Source: Aquisalimonas lutea
GTDB taxonomy: Bacteria; Pseudomonadota; Gammaproteobacteria; Nitrococcales; Aquisalimonadaceae
Length of the DNA stretch: 64,000 nt
Reading direction: 5' to 3'
NCBI RefSeq assembly: GCF_030409225.1
Contig: NZ_JAUFPK010000001.1
Span: 185,238-249,237 of the forward strand
A model generated the notes under the pieces. It did no database searches. It had not been told where the DNA came from and saw only the letters and a program-made list of their open reading frames with translations. The translations under genes were made by a program, and so were the position numbers. The stretch's first letter is position 1; each line of letters begins with the position of its first letter. Positions 45,857-57,440 of this stretch are shown here, in pieces.

Positions 45857-46384
45857 TCACTCGCCCCGCGGGGCGGCCGAGCGCGGCGGTCTGCCGTCAC
45901 CGCCGGCCATGGGGCCGATGCAGCCCGTAAGCTCCGCGGCCAGGCTCTCGCGCTCCTCGTCATTGAGAAACGCGCCACACTCGACCTGGTCGGCACCCGA
46001 CCGGATCACGAGACGGGCCGGATACCACTGTACCGGCGACCGCTGAAGCTCCACTGCGGACCAGGCCCGCCGGAACTCCCAGGTCTGCTCGGGCTGGCGA
46101 CGCCCTTTCTCCACGCGCACCCGGTCCGGGCCTACCCGGATCACCTCGCGGTAATCCCCCCGGCGCGCTGAAACATACAGCGCCGCGCCCAGCGCCACAA
46201 CCTCCAGACCGGCGAAGGGCAGGATCGGCCAGAATCCCGCGACCGTGAACGCGATCGCAACACCGAGGCAAACCGCGGAAAACATCAGGAAGATGACCAG
46301 GGTCTGCTGCCAGTAGACACCGGCGTTCGGGCGCAGATCAAACAGCCGCGTATCGGCCGCCGTCTCGGTTCGCGTCATCGCCAT
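45857..46384 (-). CDS. DUF2244 membrane protein
   Basis: A 175-residue protein with two helices (about 30-50 and 54-74) and a C-terminal soluble part, matching DUF2244: FDLRPNAGVYWQQTLVIF, EVIRVGPDRVRVEKGR, WSAVELQRSPVQWYPARLVIRSG split over the domain, and FLNDEERESLAAEL. It lies directly upstream of coxB on the same strand, as a DUF2244 gene often does in proteobacteria, suggesting an oxidase-linked role that is not established. ATG at 46384 or two codons later; ribosome site weak. Longer in-frame extensions upstream lack family content. Confidence 0.78.
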   Translation of the reverse strand: MAMTRTETAADTRLFDLRPNAGVYWQQTLVIFLMFSAVCLGVAIAFTVAGFWPILPFAGLEVVALGAALYVSARRGDYREVIRVGPDRVRVEKGRRQPEQTWEFRRAWSAVELQRSPVQWYPARLVIRSGADQVECGAFLNDEERESLAAELTGCIGPMAGGDGRPPRSAAPRGE

Positions 46385-46583
46385 GGCGGCACAAACCCCC
46401 AGGGCCCCACGGGCGACCCCGGCATGCCAGGACCGGACTGCCATGACACCGGATCGGCCTTGCATTCTAGAGAACTTCCCCCCCGGAGAAAAGGCGGCAC
46501 CGGCGCCCGGGGCGCCGTCGCGCCCGTTCAGCGCCCACCGGGGACGACCCGGGCCCGTGCCCGGCACGCCCCAGGGCGGATCA

Positions 46584-47480
46584 TTACGAGGAGGAGTCCT
46601 TCCGCAGCCGGCTGCGGAAGGACTCCAGGGAGAACGTGACCGCACCGCTGGCGTCCTTGTGCTGCGGCAGCTCGTCCGTGGCCCAGGCATGGCCGTAGAC
46701 CACCTCCCAGGTCGCCGGCAGCCGGCCGTCGACGCCCCGGTAGCGCTCATAGGCAGCGGTCATGCGCCGCAGGTGCCCACGACCGGTGAGCCCCGGGGCG
46801 CGCCCGCCCCGCAGCGTACCGGCGCCGACGGCCTTGAGATCGCGCATCAGGGAATCGACCGATTCGTAGGTCAGGTTGAAGTACTCCATGTCCATGACCG
46901 GGTCGGCGAAACGGGCGGAGATCAGCGCGTCGCCGATGTCGTGCATGTCCACGAAGCGGTTGACGTGGCGGGCGTCATCGGCGTCGGACCAGCTCTCGCG
47001 CAGCTCCCGCAGGGTATCGGGCCCGAACGTCGAGAACATCAGCAACCCGCCCGGGCGCAGGACCCGCTGGCATTCCTCGAACAGGCGATCCAGGTCGTCA
47101 CACCACTGGAACGCGGTATTGGAGAACAGCAGGTCGACACTGCGGTCGGCCAGCGGCAGGGCCTGGGCGTCGCCGCAGACCACCGGCAGCGGCCGCAACC
47201 AGCTGCCGTGCTCCCGGGCCCGGCGCAGCATGGCCGGCGACAGGTCCAGCGCCATGACCCGGGCCTTGCGGTAGCGCTGGCGCAGCGCCGCGGTCAGCGT
47301 GCCGGTTCCCGCGCCGACATCGACCACGCGCTCCGGCGCCAGGCGGATGAAATCCAGCCGGCCGAGCATGCGCTGCCCCACCTCGTGCTGGAGCACCGCG
47401 GCGTCGTCGTAGGTCGCCGCCGCGGCATCGAAGGCACGCCTGATCGCGCCGCGGTCGAATCGTGGTTCCTGTTCGCTCAT
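46584..47480 (-). CDS. bioC: malonyl-ACP O-methyltransferase
   Basis: A 298-residue SAM methyltransferase that caps malonyl-ACP as its methyl ester to start the pimelate part of biotin synthesis. The SAM site is VVDVGAGTGTLTAAL, followed by ALDLSPAML, GDAQALPLAD and LFSNTAFQWCDDL, all BioC features, and RPGGLLMFSTFGPDTL. GGAGG lies seven bases before the ATG at 47480. Other bio genes (bioA, B, F, D, H) are not in the window, although bioC usually closes that operon; here it stands divergent from comF, with which it is often adjacent in gammaproteobacteria. Confidence 0.93.
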   Translation of the reverse strand: MSEQEPRFDRGAIRRAFDAAAATYDDAAVLQHEVGQRMLGRLDFIRLAPERVVDVGAGTGTLTAALRQRYRKARVMALDLSPAMLRRAREHGSWLRPLPVVCGDAQALPLADRSVDLLFSNTAFQWCDDLDRLFEECQRVLRPGGLLMFSTFGPDTLRELRESWSDADDARHVNRFVDMHDIGDALISARFADPVMDMEYFNLTYESVDSLMRDLKAVGAGTLRGGRAPGLTGRGHLRRMTAAYERYRGVDGRLPATWEVVYGHAWATDELPQHKDASGAVTFSLESFRSRLRKDSSS

Positions 47481-47721
47481 GCGCACACCTCCGGGACCCG
47501 GTATCGACCATGATACCCCTGTGCGCAACCCCGGCGGCACCGCCAGCCGCGCAGCGCGCGGACAAGCCGGCGGGAGGCGCAGCACCCGGAGCGCGTCGTG
47601 CTGCCGGTCGCGACGGATCGCCTTCGGTCCTTCAGGCATTCCGGGGATGTGCCCCGGTATTGCGGTGGCTCCCGGTGTCTGCGATGTTGGCGGCGAACAC
47701 GGACCCGTGAAGCCGGAAGCC

Positions 47722-48429
47722 ATGGAGCAGGCTGCCAAAGCGATCCGCCGCCTCCAGGCGCTGCTGCCCGCCTGCTGCCTGTGCTGCGGGCAGACCGGCC
47801 TGGGTACGCTGGACCTGTGCGCGGGCTGCTATCGCGACCTGCCCCGGAACCGCTTCCCCTGCCGGCACTGCGCCCTGCCGGTACCTCCCGGACAGCCGGA
47901 CTGCGCGCGCTGCCAGCGCCGGCCGCCGCCGTTCCGGTCCCTGCTCGCGCCGTGGCTCTACGATGAACCCCTGGACGGGCTCATCCAGGGACTGAAGTAC
48001 CACGGCCAGCTGCCGGCGGGCCGGGTGCTCGGTACGATCCTGGCCCGGCAAATCGGGCGGACAGGGGCCGCGGCGGACGTGCTGATCCCGATGCCGCTGC
48101 ATCCCCGCCGGCTGCGGGAACGCGGCTTCAACCAGGCCACGGAGATCGCACGGGGCATCGCCGCGCACCGGGGGATTCCGCTGGGAGACCGGTGCCTGCG
48201 ACGGGTGCGGGAGACGGCGCCGCAGTCCGGCCTCGGCCGGGACGAACGCCGCCGCAACATGCGGGGCGCGTTCCGCGCCGCCCCGGCCGTTGCCGGAAAG
48301 CGCGTCGCCCTGGTGGACGATGTCGTCACCACCGGCAGCTCCACGGAAGAGGCCGCCCGCGTCCTGCTCCGCGCAGGCGCCCGCGAGGTCGTGGCCTGGA
48401 CGGTGGCACGGGCCAGCCTGCGCGGGTAA
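47722..48429 (+). CDS. comF: ComF-family amidophosphoribosyltransferase-like protein
   Basis: A 235-residue protein. An N-terminal zinc region (CCLCCGQ, LCAGCYRDLP, CRHCALP, CARCQ) is followed by a phosphoribosyltransferase domain (about 80-235) with the PRPP loop VALVDDVVTTGSST and FNQATEIARGIA. ComF is needed for DNA uptake in naturally competent bacteria, where it works with single-stranded DNA handling; other roles are possible. An in-frame GTG at 47707 is an alternative start. The stop overlaps the ATG of the next gene by one base (TAATG). Confidence 0.9.
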   Translation: MEQAAKAIRRLQALLPACCLCCGQTGLGTLDLCAGCYRDLPRNRFPCRHCALPVPPGQPDCARCQRRPPPFRSLLAPWLYDEPLDGLIQGLKYHGQLPAGRVLGTILARQIGRTGAAADVLIPMPLHPRRLRERGFNQATEIARGIAAHRGIPLGDRCLRRVRETAPQSGLGRDERRRNMRGAFRAAPAVAGKRVALVDDVVTTGSSTEEAARVLLRAGAREVVAWTVARASLRG

Positions 48430-48797
48430 TGTGGGCGCCGATGATCGCCGGACCTGACCCCTTGCTCGCCACCGTTACCGCCGGCCTGCTGCTGGCCGTT
48501 GTCGCCGCCGTGTTGCTGCTGCGGCTGCGCGTGGTCTTCATCGTCGAGCTCACCGGCGGCCGCGCCAGTATCCGCCGGGGGCAGCCGCCCACCGGCTTTG
48601 CCGCCGCCTGCGAGGACGTCGCCCGCCGCCACGGCATCACGTCGGGCCGCATCACCGGCGTGCGCAGCGGCAGCGGGGTAGGGCTGCGGTTTTCCCGCGA
48701 CATCCCGGCCAGAAGTCACCAGGCATTCCGCAACGTCTGGACGCCGCCACCCTCCGGGGGCGGCCCGTCGGGGGGCGGCATGCGCGCACAGGGCTAA
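48429..48797 (+). CDS. DUF3634 family membrane protein
   Basis: A 122-residue protein with one N-terminal helix (about 10-33, LATVTAGLLLAVVAAVLLL) and a small domain: VELTGGRASIRRGQPPTGF, ACEDVARRHGITSGRITGVR and LRFSRDIPARSHQAFRNVW fit DUF3634. The tail is Gly/Pro-rich (PPPSGGGPSGGG). Function unknown. The ATG overlaps the comF stop, so it is translated with comF. Confidence 0.75.
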   Translation: MWAPMIAGPDPLLATVTAGLLLAVVAAVLLLRLRVVFIVELTGGRASIRRGQPPTGFAAACEDVARRHGITSGRITGVRSGSGVGLRFSRDIPARSHQAFRNVWTPPPSGGGPSGGGMRAQG

Positions 48798-48850
48798 TCG
48801 CCGCATGGGGGCCGGCTCCGGCAGCGACTGCCGGAGCGCCCCACGGGCCG

Positions 48851-51166
48851 TCACTCGGCCGGGTCCGAACCCGGCTTGCGTTGCGTGCCCGTCACCTCCG
48901 AGGGGTCCGGCGCGGTTGCCGCATCGGGCGCCGGCGCCTCGGCGGCGCCGCCGAGCATGCGGACGTTGGCCGGCGGCGCGGCGCCATCCTTGTCCTGGCC
49001 GAAGTACAGCGTCATGTGCGGGAACGGGATCTCGATGCCGGCGGCATCCAGGTGGCGCTTGACCAGGCGGTTGTACGCCCGGCCCACGGCCCACTGCATG
49101 CCGGGCACGGTCTTGATGCGCACGCGCACGCTCACCGAGCTGTCGCCCAGGGCGGTGACGCCGAAGACTTCCAGTCCGCCCAGGATGGCCTTGCTCTGAT
49201 CCGGATCCTGCATCAGCTCGTCGAAGGCCTCCTGCAGCCGGGCGATGACCTCGTCGGTATCCTCCCGGTAGGCAACCCCGTAGTCCCCCAGGTGGTAGCC
49301 GTAGTCGCGCATGTAGTTGGACACCGTATCCACGCTGGAGAACGGCACCATGTGGTAGGTGCCGGCGAGGTCGCGCATCGCCAGGGAGCGGATGGTGAGC
49401 TTTTCCACGGTGCCGGACAAACCGCCGGCGGTGACGAAATCGCCGACGTTGATGGCGTTCTCCAGCTGGATGAACACGCCGGTGATCACGTCCTGGACGA
49501 GCTTCTGGGCACCAAACCCCACGGCCAGGCCGAGCACGCCGGCGCCGGCGATCAGCGGCCCGATGTTGATGCCGATCTCCGAGAGCACGATCATCGCCGT
49601 CATGGTCATCAGGATCACGGCAAAGGCGTTACGGAAGATCGCCAGCAGCGTCCGCTCCCGGGAACCCGCCTCGCGCCCCCGGGCCTCCGGGGTCAGCCGG
49701 TGCTCGATCCAGCTGGCCACGGCGATCCAGATCCCGGCCGCCGCCGCCACGATCAGGGCCACCGTGACGGCCGTTGCCAGCGTGGCGGTCCCCGCATCCG
49801 AGGCAAGCCAGGCGCCGAGATCGAAGATGGACCAGGCATCCAGCACCAGGCTCACGACCCCGATCAGGATCACGCCGCGCACCACCTTCAGGGCCGTGGG
49901 CACGAACGCGTTCAACCGCTCCTCCAGGGACGGGAAGCGCTGCCGCGTCTCTTCGGGCACATGGATACGCCGTCCGATCACCTGGCTCAGCAGCACCGAC
50001 ACGAAAACCCCGCCGCCAATGGCCACCAGGGTCTGCAGCGTGGCCTGCACCATGTACGGCAGGGCGTCCTCGGGCCGCACCAGCGTGGCGACGGTCAGCG
50101 CCGCGAAGTAGGCAATGGCCAGGAGGTGCCAGACGCGCCCCAGGAGCTGGAGCGCGGAGCGGCCGAACCCGGTGGCGGCGCTCGCCGCCCGGGCGCCGAG
50201 CTTGTCGCGCACCCGCTGGCGGTTCTGCAGGATGATGACCAGCGCGTACAGGAAGGCCGCGGCCATGATCGCAATGGCCGCCACCCGGCCCAGCTCGGGG
50301 GCAAGATCGGCGTTGATGATGGGCACGGCCACCATGAGCCCGTAGCCGATGACGCCGGCGAGCCGCGCCAGCCAGAGATTCCAGTAGGCCGCCTCCTCGC
50401 CTGCCATGGGCAGCAGGCGCAGGCCCTCGTCCCGGGAGGCGAACACGATGCGGATCACCGCCTTGAACACCTCGATGAGCAGGAAGGCATTGAGGAAAAG
50501 CGCCTGCCGCGTATCCATCATCCCGGCATCGCCCAGTACGAACAGCGCCAGGGCGTACCCGGCCAGCCAGGCGAGCACGATCACCACCAGATCCGCCAGC
50601 GCGGCGGCAACCACAGCAACCGCGCGGCGAATCAGCCCCAGGCCGTCGCCGAAACCCGCCATGGCCCAGGCGCTGGTGCGCGCGAACAGCGGCCGCGCCA
50701 GCCGCCGCAGCAGGAAGAACGCGGCCAGGGTCACCGCGATGACCAGAACCAGCTCCAGGGCCGCGGCACCGAAGCCGGAGAAGTCCGCCCCGGCGCCGGT
50801 CGAGCCCAGCCGCCCGAGCACGCCCGCGGCCTCCCGGAACTCGGAGACGAACCCTTCCGCCAGTCCCTGGGTGAAGTCGGCGATCTGCCGCGGCAGCGAG
50901 GCCGCCTCACCGGCGGCTTCACCGCCATCCGCGGCGGTCTGCTCCCCCGCCCCGGCATCGCCGGAGCCGGCCTGGCTGCGCAGCTCGCTGATCAGCCGCT
51001 CGCGGGCCTGCTCGTCCTCGAGAATGTCGGCCAGGCGGGCGTAGGACTCGCTGCGCTCATCCCCGGAAGCGGCGTCCTGGGCGGCCGCCGGCATCGTTAC
51101 CAGCCACAGGGCCACCAGGATCGAGACCATGGGCACAAGGCCCCGGCGCAACACCATCGAAAGCAT
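48851..51166 (-). CDS. MscS-type mechanosensitive channel (YbiO-like)
   Basis: A 771-residue inner-membrane channel with signal peptide (1-29) and a periplasmic helical region with an acidic, Ser/Gly/Ala-rich stretch. About eight to ten helices follow, then the MscS core at about 520-720. The pore helix is AGAGVLGLAVGFGAQKLVQDVITGVFI split at about 545-571, and the beta domain starts IQLENAINVGDFVTAGGLSGTVEKL. The C-terminal MscS domain includes VSVRVRIKTVPGMQW and IEIPFPHMTLYF. Length and order match YbiO. It opens on hypo-osmotic shock to release solutes, a need in saline habitats. Acidic C-terminal tail. GGGAGACGAG precedes the ATG. Confidence 0.9.
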   Translation of the reverse strand: MLSMVLRRGLVPMVSILVALWLVTMPAAAQDAASGDERSESYARLADILEDEQARERLISELRSQAGSGDAGAGEQTAADGGEAAGEAASLPRQIADFTQGLAEGFVSEFREAAGVLGRLGSTGAGADFSGFGAAALELVLVIAVTLAAFFLLRRLARPLFARTSAWAMAGFGDGLGLIRRAVAVVAAALADLVVIVLAWLAGYALALFVLGDAGMMDTRQALFLNAFLLIEVFKAVIRIVFASRDEGLRLLPMAGEEAAYWNLWLARLAGVIGYGLMVAVPIINADLAPELGRVAAIAIMAAAFLYALVIILQNRQRVRDKLGARAASAATGFGRSALQLLGRVWHLLAIAYFAALTVATLVRPEDALPYMVQATLQTLVAIGGGVFVSVLLSQVIGRRIHVPEETRQRFPSLEERLNAFVPTALKVVRGVILIGVVSLVLDAWSIFDLGAWLASDAGTATLATAVTVALIVAAAAGIWIAVASWIEHRLTPEARGREAGSRERTLLAIFRNAFAVILMTMTAMIVLSEIGINIGPLIAGAGVLGLAVGFGAQKLVQDVITGVFIQLENAINVGDFVTAGGLSGTVEKLTIRSLAMRDLAGTYHMVPFSSVDTVSNYMRDYGYHLGDYGVAYREDTDEVIARLQEAFDELMQDPDQSKAILGGLEVFGVTALGDSSVSVRVRIKTVPGMQWAVGRAYNRLVKRHLDAAGIEIPFPHMTLYFGQDKDGAAPPANVRMLGGAAEAPAPDAATAPDPSEVTGTQRKPGSDPAE

Positions 51167-51220
51167 CTCGTCTCCCCCGATACGGTTACCGGAGTGGCGG
51201 GATCCGCCACCCCCGGATGA

Positions 51221-53521
<2,301 letters not shown>

Positions 53522-53681
53522 GGGCGCTCCCGCTGTTCTGGCTGACTCGGTGTGCGGGCCGGGGGCACCGGCACCCCGTCAAGAGTACGCGTCTTTGCCG
53601 CCGGCGTGGCAGCCCCCGGAATCGCCGCCCGCGCGGCGCACGTGGTTCGGTTGTTCGTGACGCCCCGGGGCCTGCGGGACA

Positions 53682-54080
53682 TCAACGTCCGGTCCAGAGG
53701 CTTTCCGGATGATCGATGGGTCGATTCTCGCTGAGCCGGGACAGCCCCACCGCGCAACGGACGATCATCCAGATCATCCAGGCGAACAGGATCAGCAGCC
53801 CGACGCCGAAGACCGACAGCAGCGAGCCGACCACCACGGCCAGCAGGCTCCACCAGAACGTCCGGATCTGGAAGGCGTAATGGCTCTGCACCCAGGCCGG
53901 GGCATCGCCGCGGTTGACGTAGGCCAGCACGACGCCGACCAGCGCGGTGATCGCGGTGACAAAGCTCACCAGGTACAGGATGTACACCACCATGGGCATC
54001 TGCCGCGGATTGCCGCCGCCCGCTTGCGGCGCTTCGGCGCGCGAGTCCGTCGCCGGCTCTTGTGGCTCGGTACTGCTCAT
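53682..54080 (-). CDS. DUF4870 family small membrane protein
   Basis: A 132-residue protein. A disordered N-terminus rich in Glu, Pro and Gly precedes three hydrophobic helices (about 30-52, 72-88, 92-112). VVYILYLVSFVTAITALVG, WVQSHYAFQIRTFWWSLL and RCAVGLSRLSENRPIDHPESLW match DUF4870/TIC20-like small membrane proteins. Function unknown. Its start overlaps the stop of the CDP-alcohol phosphotransferase gene by four bases, so the two are coupled. Confidence 0.8.
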   Translation of the reverse strand: MSSTEPQEPATDSRAEAPQAGGGNPRQMPMVVYILYLVSFVTAITALVGVVLAYVNRGDAPAWVQSHYAFQIRTFWWSLLAVVVGSLLSVFGVGLLILFAWMIWMIVRCAVGLSRLSENRPIDHPESLWTGR

Positions 54081-54841
54081 GGGCGTGATCTCCTGCGCCT
54101 GGCCTGCGAGCGAAGCATTGTTGCAGCCCGGGCGTCAGCGGCCAAGCCTTGGTGCCGGTGACGGAGCAGCCAGGCGACATCCACCAGGAACGAGCCCGCG
54201 AGCACCAGGAGCGCCGCCGCCACGCCGCCGCGGGCCGCCCCTGCGGGGACACCGGGCACGAGCACTGCGGTGAGGGTGATGCCCGGGATCACGCACGCCG
54301 CCTTGCGGCGGAACGATGGCGGCAAGGGCGCCCGCAGGACCGGCAGCAAACAGCCGGCGACAACGAACGCGTAGCGCATGGCACCGATCAGGAGGACCCA
54401 GGGCCCCGTCAGGCCGGTTCGCCACACCAGCAGGCCGAGCGCCAGGAGCACCAGCGCGTCCAGCTCCATGTCGAACCGCGCGCCGAAGGCGCTGCTCGAC
54501 CCGATGCGCCGGGCGAGCCAGCCGTCGACCCCGTCGAGGACCAGAACCATCGCGGCAAGCACCGGGGGCAACCAAGCGCCGGATCCGGCCAGGGCCTCCG
54601 GGTGGAGCGCCAGCGCCGGCAACGGCAGCGCCAGGACGCCGCGGCCCAGGGTGACCCGGCTGGCCGGGCCCAGGCCGCCGACGGGCAGCTGCGCCCGCAG
54701 GAGAAACAGTCCGGCGGCGCCGGCCAGGGCCAGCATCATGACCGCCACGGGGACCCTCGGCGGCACGGGCAGCACGGCGTACACTGCGGCGGCGAGGCCC
54801 GCGGATGCAGCCAGGGCGAGGAGCAGCTCCAGCGACAGCAT
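54077..54841 (-). CDS. CDP-alcohol phosphatidyltransferase family protein
   Basis: A 254-residue membrane enzyme. The signature D-x2-D-G-x2-A-R-x8-G-x3-D-x3-D is intact in DGVDGWLARR ... FGARFDMELDA (about residues 112-137). Six or more helices. The family transfers a CDP-activated alcohol group to a second alcohol, as in phosphatidylglycerol or inositol phosphate lipids. Acceptor unknown. The first 50 residues are extra hydrophobic helices (LSLELLLALAASAGLAAAVYA). I use the ATG at 54841; an in-frame ATG near 54904 would add a basic leader and cannot be excluded. It diverges from the dehydrogenase gene and may belong to the biosynthetic block that follows. Confidence 0.8.
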   Translation of the reverse strand: MLSLELLLALAASAGLAAAVYAVLPVPPRVPVAVMMLALAGAAGLFLLRAQLPVGGLGPASRVTLGRGVLALPLPALALHPEALAGSGAWLPPVLAAMVLVLDGVDGWLARRIGSSSAFGARFDMELDALVLLALGLLVWRTGLTGPWVLLIGAMRYAFVVAGCLLPVLRAPLPPSFRRKAACVIPGITLTAVLVPGVPAGAARGGVAAALLVLAGSFLVDVAWLLRHRHQGLAADARAATMLRSQARRRRSRP

Positions 54842-54975
54842 GTGCCCGCGATGGGGCACCGCGCCGGAGGCGGTCCGGCGAGAGCGGCTACCGTGGATGT
54901 ACATGCCTGGTATATGGTCCCTACAGGAACGGTATACCGGAATCCTACCATGCGCCCATGCAGGTGGAGGCAGAG

Positions 54976-55953
54976 GTGAGCCCCCCGACGACAGCACGCC
55001 AGTTCCGCATCCTGGAGCCGGGCCGCGGCGCCCTGGTCTCCGTGCCCCTGGAACGCCCCGGCCCGGACCAGGTGCTGGTCCGGGCGCTGTACTCCGGCGT
55101 CAGCCGCGGCACCGAGAGCCTGGTCTTCCACGGCCGCGTACCGGCCAGCCAGCGCGAGGCCATGCGCGCGCCCTTCCAGCAGGGAGACTTCCCGGGACCG
55201 GTGGCCTACGGCTACATCAGCGTCGGCGAAGTCGTGGACGGGCCGCCCGGGCTGGCGGGCCGGACCGTGTTCTGCCTGCATCCGCACCAGGATTATTACG
55301 TGGTGCCGGCCGATGCCGTCACCCCGCTGCCGGACGGTATTCCCCCGGAGCGCGCCGTGCTCGCCGCCGGCATGGAGACCGCCCTGAACGCTGTATGGGA
55401 CGGCCTCCCCGGTCCCGGGGATACCGTCACGGTCATCGGTGCGGGTGTCATCGGCCACCTCATCGCCTGGCTGTGCCGGGATCTTCCGGGGGCCCGGGTG
55501 ACACTGGTGGACCCGGTCGCCGCCCGGGAGGACAGCGCCCGCCGCCTGGGCGTCGCCTTCGCGACGGCAGCGCCGGAGGCGCCGGCGGACCGGGTCTTCC
55601 ATGCCAGCGGCACGGCCGCCGGCCTGGCCTCGGCGCTGGCCTGCGCCGGCGTCGAGGCCCGGGTGGTGGAGCTGAGCTGGTACGGCGACGAGCCTGTCGC
55701 CGCGCCCCTGGGCGAGGCGTTCCACTCCCGGCGCCTGCAGCTGCGCAGCAGCCAGGTGGGCCGGGTCCCGCCGGACCGCCAGCCCCGCTGGGACACCGCA
55801 CGGCGGCTGCGGCTGGCGCTGAGCCTGCTCGCGGACCCGGCGCTGGACGCCTTGATCTCGGGGGAGAGCACCTTCGGCGAGCTGCCGGCACGCATGCCCG
55901 CGCTCGCCGCTGCCCCCGACGGCATCCTGTGCCACCGCATCCGCTACCGTTGA
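54976..55953 (+). CDS. medium-chain (zinc-type) dehydrogenase, first gene of a biosynthetic run
   Basis: A 325-residue MDR-superfamily protein. The N-terminal GroES-like domain has VLVRALYSGVSRGTESLVF and PFQQGDFPGPVAYGYISVG. The Rossmann part has VTVIGAGVIGHLIAW and VTLVDPVAAREDSARRLG. The structural-zinc cysteines and the catalytic Cys-His pair of alcohol dehydrogenases are not evident, so it may be zinc-free. GGAGG at 54966-54970 with five-base spacing favours the GTG at 54976 over the ATG at 54958. The next gene starts 12 bases after its stop. Substrate unknown; a polyol or sugar-like compound is possible, as for sorbitol-dehydrogenase-like relatives. Confidence 0.82.
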   Translation: MSPPTTARQFRILEPGRGALVSVPLERPGPDQVLVRALYSGVSRGTESLVFHGRVPASQREAMRAPFQQGDFPGPVAYGYISVGEVVDGPPGLAGRTVFCLHPHQDYYVVPADAVTPLPDGIPPERAVLAAGMETALNAVWDGLPGPGDTVTVIGAGVIGHLIAWLCRDLPGARVTLVDPVAAREDSARRLGVAFATAAPEAPADRVFHASGTAAGLASALACAGVEARVVELSWYGDEPVAAPLGEAFHSRRLQLRSSQVGRVPPDRQPRWDTARRLRLALSLLADPALDALISGESTFGELPARMPALAAAPDGILCHRIRYR

Positions 55954-55965
55954 GGATACCGAGCC

Positions 55966-56391
55966 ATGTACAGCCTGACCGTTCGCGAGCACATCATGAT
56001 CGCCCACAGCTTCCGCGGCGAGGTGTTCGGCCCCGCGCAGCGGCTGCACGGGGCCACCTATCTGGTCGATGTCACCTTCCGGCGGCCGCACCTGGACCGC
56101 GACAACCTGGTGGTGGATATCGGCCGGGCCACGGAGCAGCTCCGCGCCACGCTCGCGCCGCTGAACTACGCCAACCTGGACGACGACCCGGCGCTGGCCG
56201 GCCAGAACACCACCACGGAGTTTCTCGCCGGGACGATCTTCGCGCGCCTGGCGGCGGCCATCCGCGACGGCCGCCTGGGCGAGCAGGCCCGGGGCGTTAC
56301 CCACATGGCGGTCACCCTGCACGAATCCCACGTCGCCTGGGCCTGCTACGAGGCCGCGCTGGGCGACGACACCCCGGGCGCACCGGCGTGA
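55966..56391 (+). CDS. PTPS/QueD-fold protein lacking canonical catalytic residues
   Basis: A 141-residue T-fold protein of the 6-pyruvoyl-tetrahydropterin synthase / 6-carboxytetrahydropterin synthase family. It keeps His14 (MIAHSF) and His28 (RLHGATY), two of three zinc ligands. The third, the second His of the usual HGH, is Ala30, and the catalytic Cys position reads Ala24. The catalytic Asp-His pair in LDHxxLN reads Asn-Tyr (LNYANLDD). The [15 protein letters not shown] helix and the C-terminal [14 protein letters not shown] strand are otherwise normal. So it binds something pterin-like at most and does not run the known reaction in the known way. It overlaps the glycosyltransferase gene by four bases (GTGA). 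Confidence 0.82.
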   Translation: MYSLTVREHIMIAHSFRGEVFGPAQRLHGATYLVDVTFRRPHLDRDNLVVDIGRATEQLRATLAPLNYANLDDDPALAGQNTTTEFLAGTIFARLAAAIRDGRLGEQARGVTHMAVTLHESHVAWACYEAALGDDTPGAPA

Positions 56392-57440
56392 CGGAGGCGT
56401 TGCACTTCCTGGTCCCCGGATCCCTGGAGGCGTGCACCGGGGGCACGCTCTACGACGCGCGCATGATCGCGGCCGCGCGCGCGGCGGGCACGGTGGTGCC
56501 CGTCCACGAGCTGCCGGGGCGCTTCCCGGACGCCGATGCCGTCGCCCGGGACGCGCTGCACGCCGCCCTGGGCGCGGTCCCCGACGGCGCCGTCGCCGTC
56601 GTCGACGGCCTCGCCCTGGGCGACCAGCCGGACACGGCCATCCGCCACGCGGGGCGGCTGCGTCTGCTAGCACTGGTGCACCACCCGCTGGCCGACGAGA
56701 CCGGCGTGGACGCGACCACCCGGCAGCGGTTCCTTGAGCGGGAGCCGCGGGCCCTGCACGCCTGCCGCGGGGTCATCGTCACCAGCGCGTTCACCGCCGA
56801 GCGCCTGCAGGCGCTCGGCCTGCCGGCCGGGCGCATCCGCATCGCCGAGCCCGGAACCGCACCGGCCGCGCCCGCCCGCGGACCGGGCCCGGGCGCACCG
56901 CCGGCACTGCTGTGCGTGGGCAGCCTCACGCCCCGCAAGGGGCAGGACGTGCTGGTCGCCGCCCTGGCGACGCTGGCGCAGCGACACTGGACCTGCACCC
57001 TGGCCGGGTGCACCGACGCCGATCCGGCCTTCGCCGCCGGCGTCCGCGAACGCATCCGGGCAACCGGCCTGGGCGATCGCATCACGCTCGCCGGACAGTG
57101 CCCGCCGGAGGCACTGGATGCCCTGCTTGCCGGGGCATCGATCTTCGTGCTGCCGTCGCGCTACGAGGGCTACGGCATGGCCCTGACCGAGGCCCTGGCC
57201 AGGGGGCTGCCCGTGGTCAGCACCACCGGCGGCGCCATCCCCCGGACGGTGCCGGCGGACGCCGGCCGGCTGGTCGCGCCCGGCGATCACCGCGCGCTGG
57301 CCCGGGCACTGGACGAGCTGCTGCAGGATCCCGCCGCCCGCGCGGCGGCCGCCGAGGCGGCCCGGCGCCACGCCGCGGGCCTTCCGGACTGGCCCCGGGC
57401 CGCCGGGCAGTTCGCCCGGGCCGTGGAGGCGCTGTCGTGA
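56388..57440 (+). CDS. GT4-type glycosyltransferase
   Basis: A 350-residue GT-B glycosyltransferase. The C-terminal nucleotide-sugar domain has [20 protein letters not shown], the acceptor loop [22 protein letters not shown] with the E-x7-E pair, and [11 protein letters not shown]. The N-terminal half is short with [11 protein letters not shown] and [14 protein letters not shown] start overlapping the upstream stop. It probably adds a sugar to the product of the neighbouring enzymes; donor and acceptor unknown. Its stop overlaps the next gene by four bases, so the run 55966-59130 is one translation-coupled unit. Confidence 0.87.
   Translation: MTEALHFLVPGSLEACTGGTLYDARMIAAARAAGTVVPVHELPGRFPDADAVARDALHAALGAVPDGAVAVVDGLALGDQPDTAIRHAGRLRLLALVHHPLADETGVDATTRQRFLEREPRALHACRGVIVTSAFTAERLQALGLPAGRIRIAEPGTAPAAPARGPGPGAPPALLCVGSLTPRKGQDVLVAALATLAQRHWTCTLAGCTDADPAFAAGVRERIRATGLGDRITLAGQCPPEALDALLAGASIFVLPSRYEGYGMALTEALARGLPVVSTTGGAIPRTVPADAGRLVAPGDHRALARALDELLQDPAARAAAAEAARRHAAGLPDWPRAAGQFARAVEALS

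Noticed and set aside
54805..54975. Longer N-terminus for the dehydrogenase gene and for the phosphotransferase gene across their shared divergent region
   Set aside because: The open extensions overlap each other on opposite strands and lack ribosome sites; GGAGG before the GTG at 54976 is far better.
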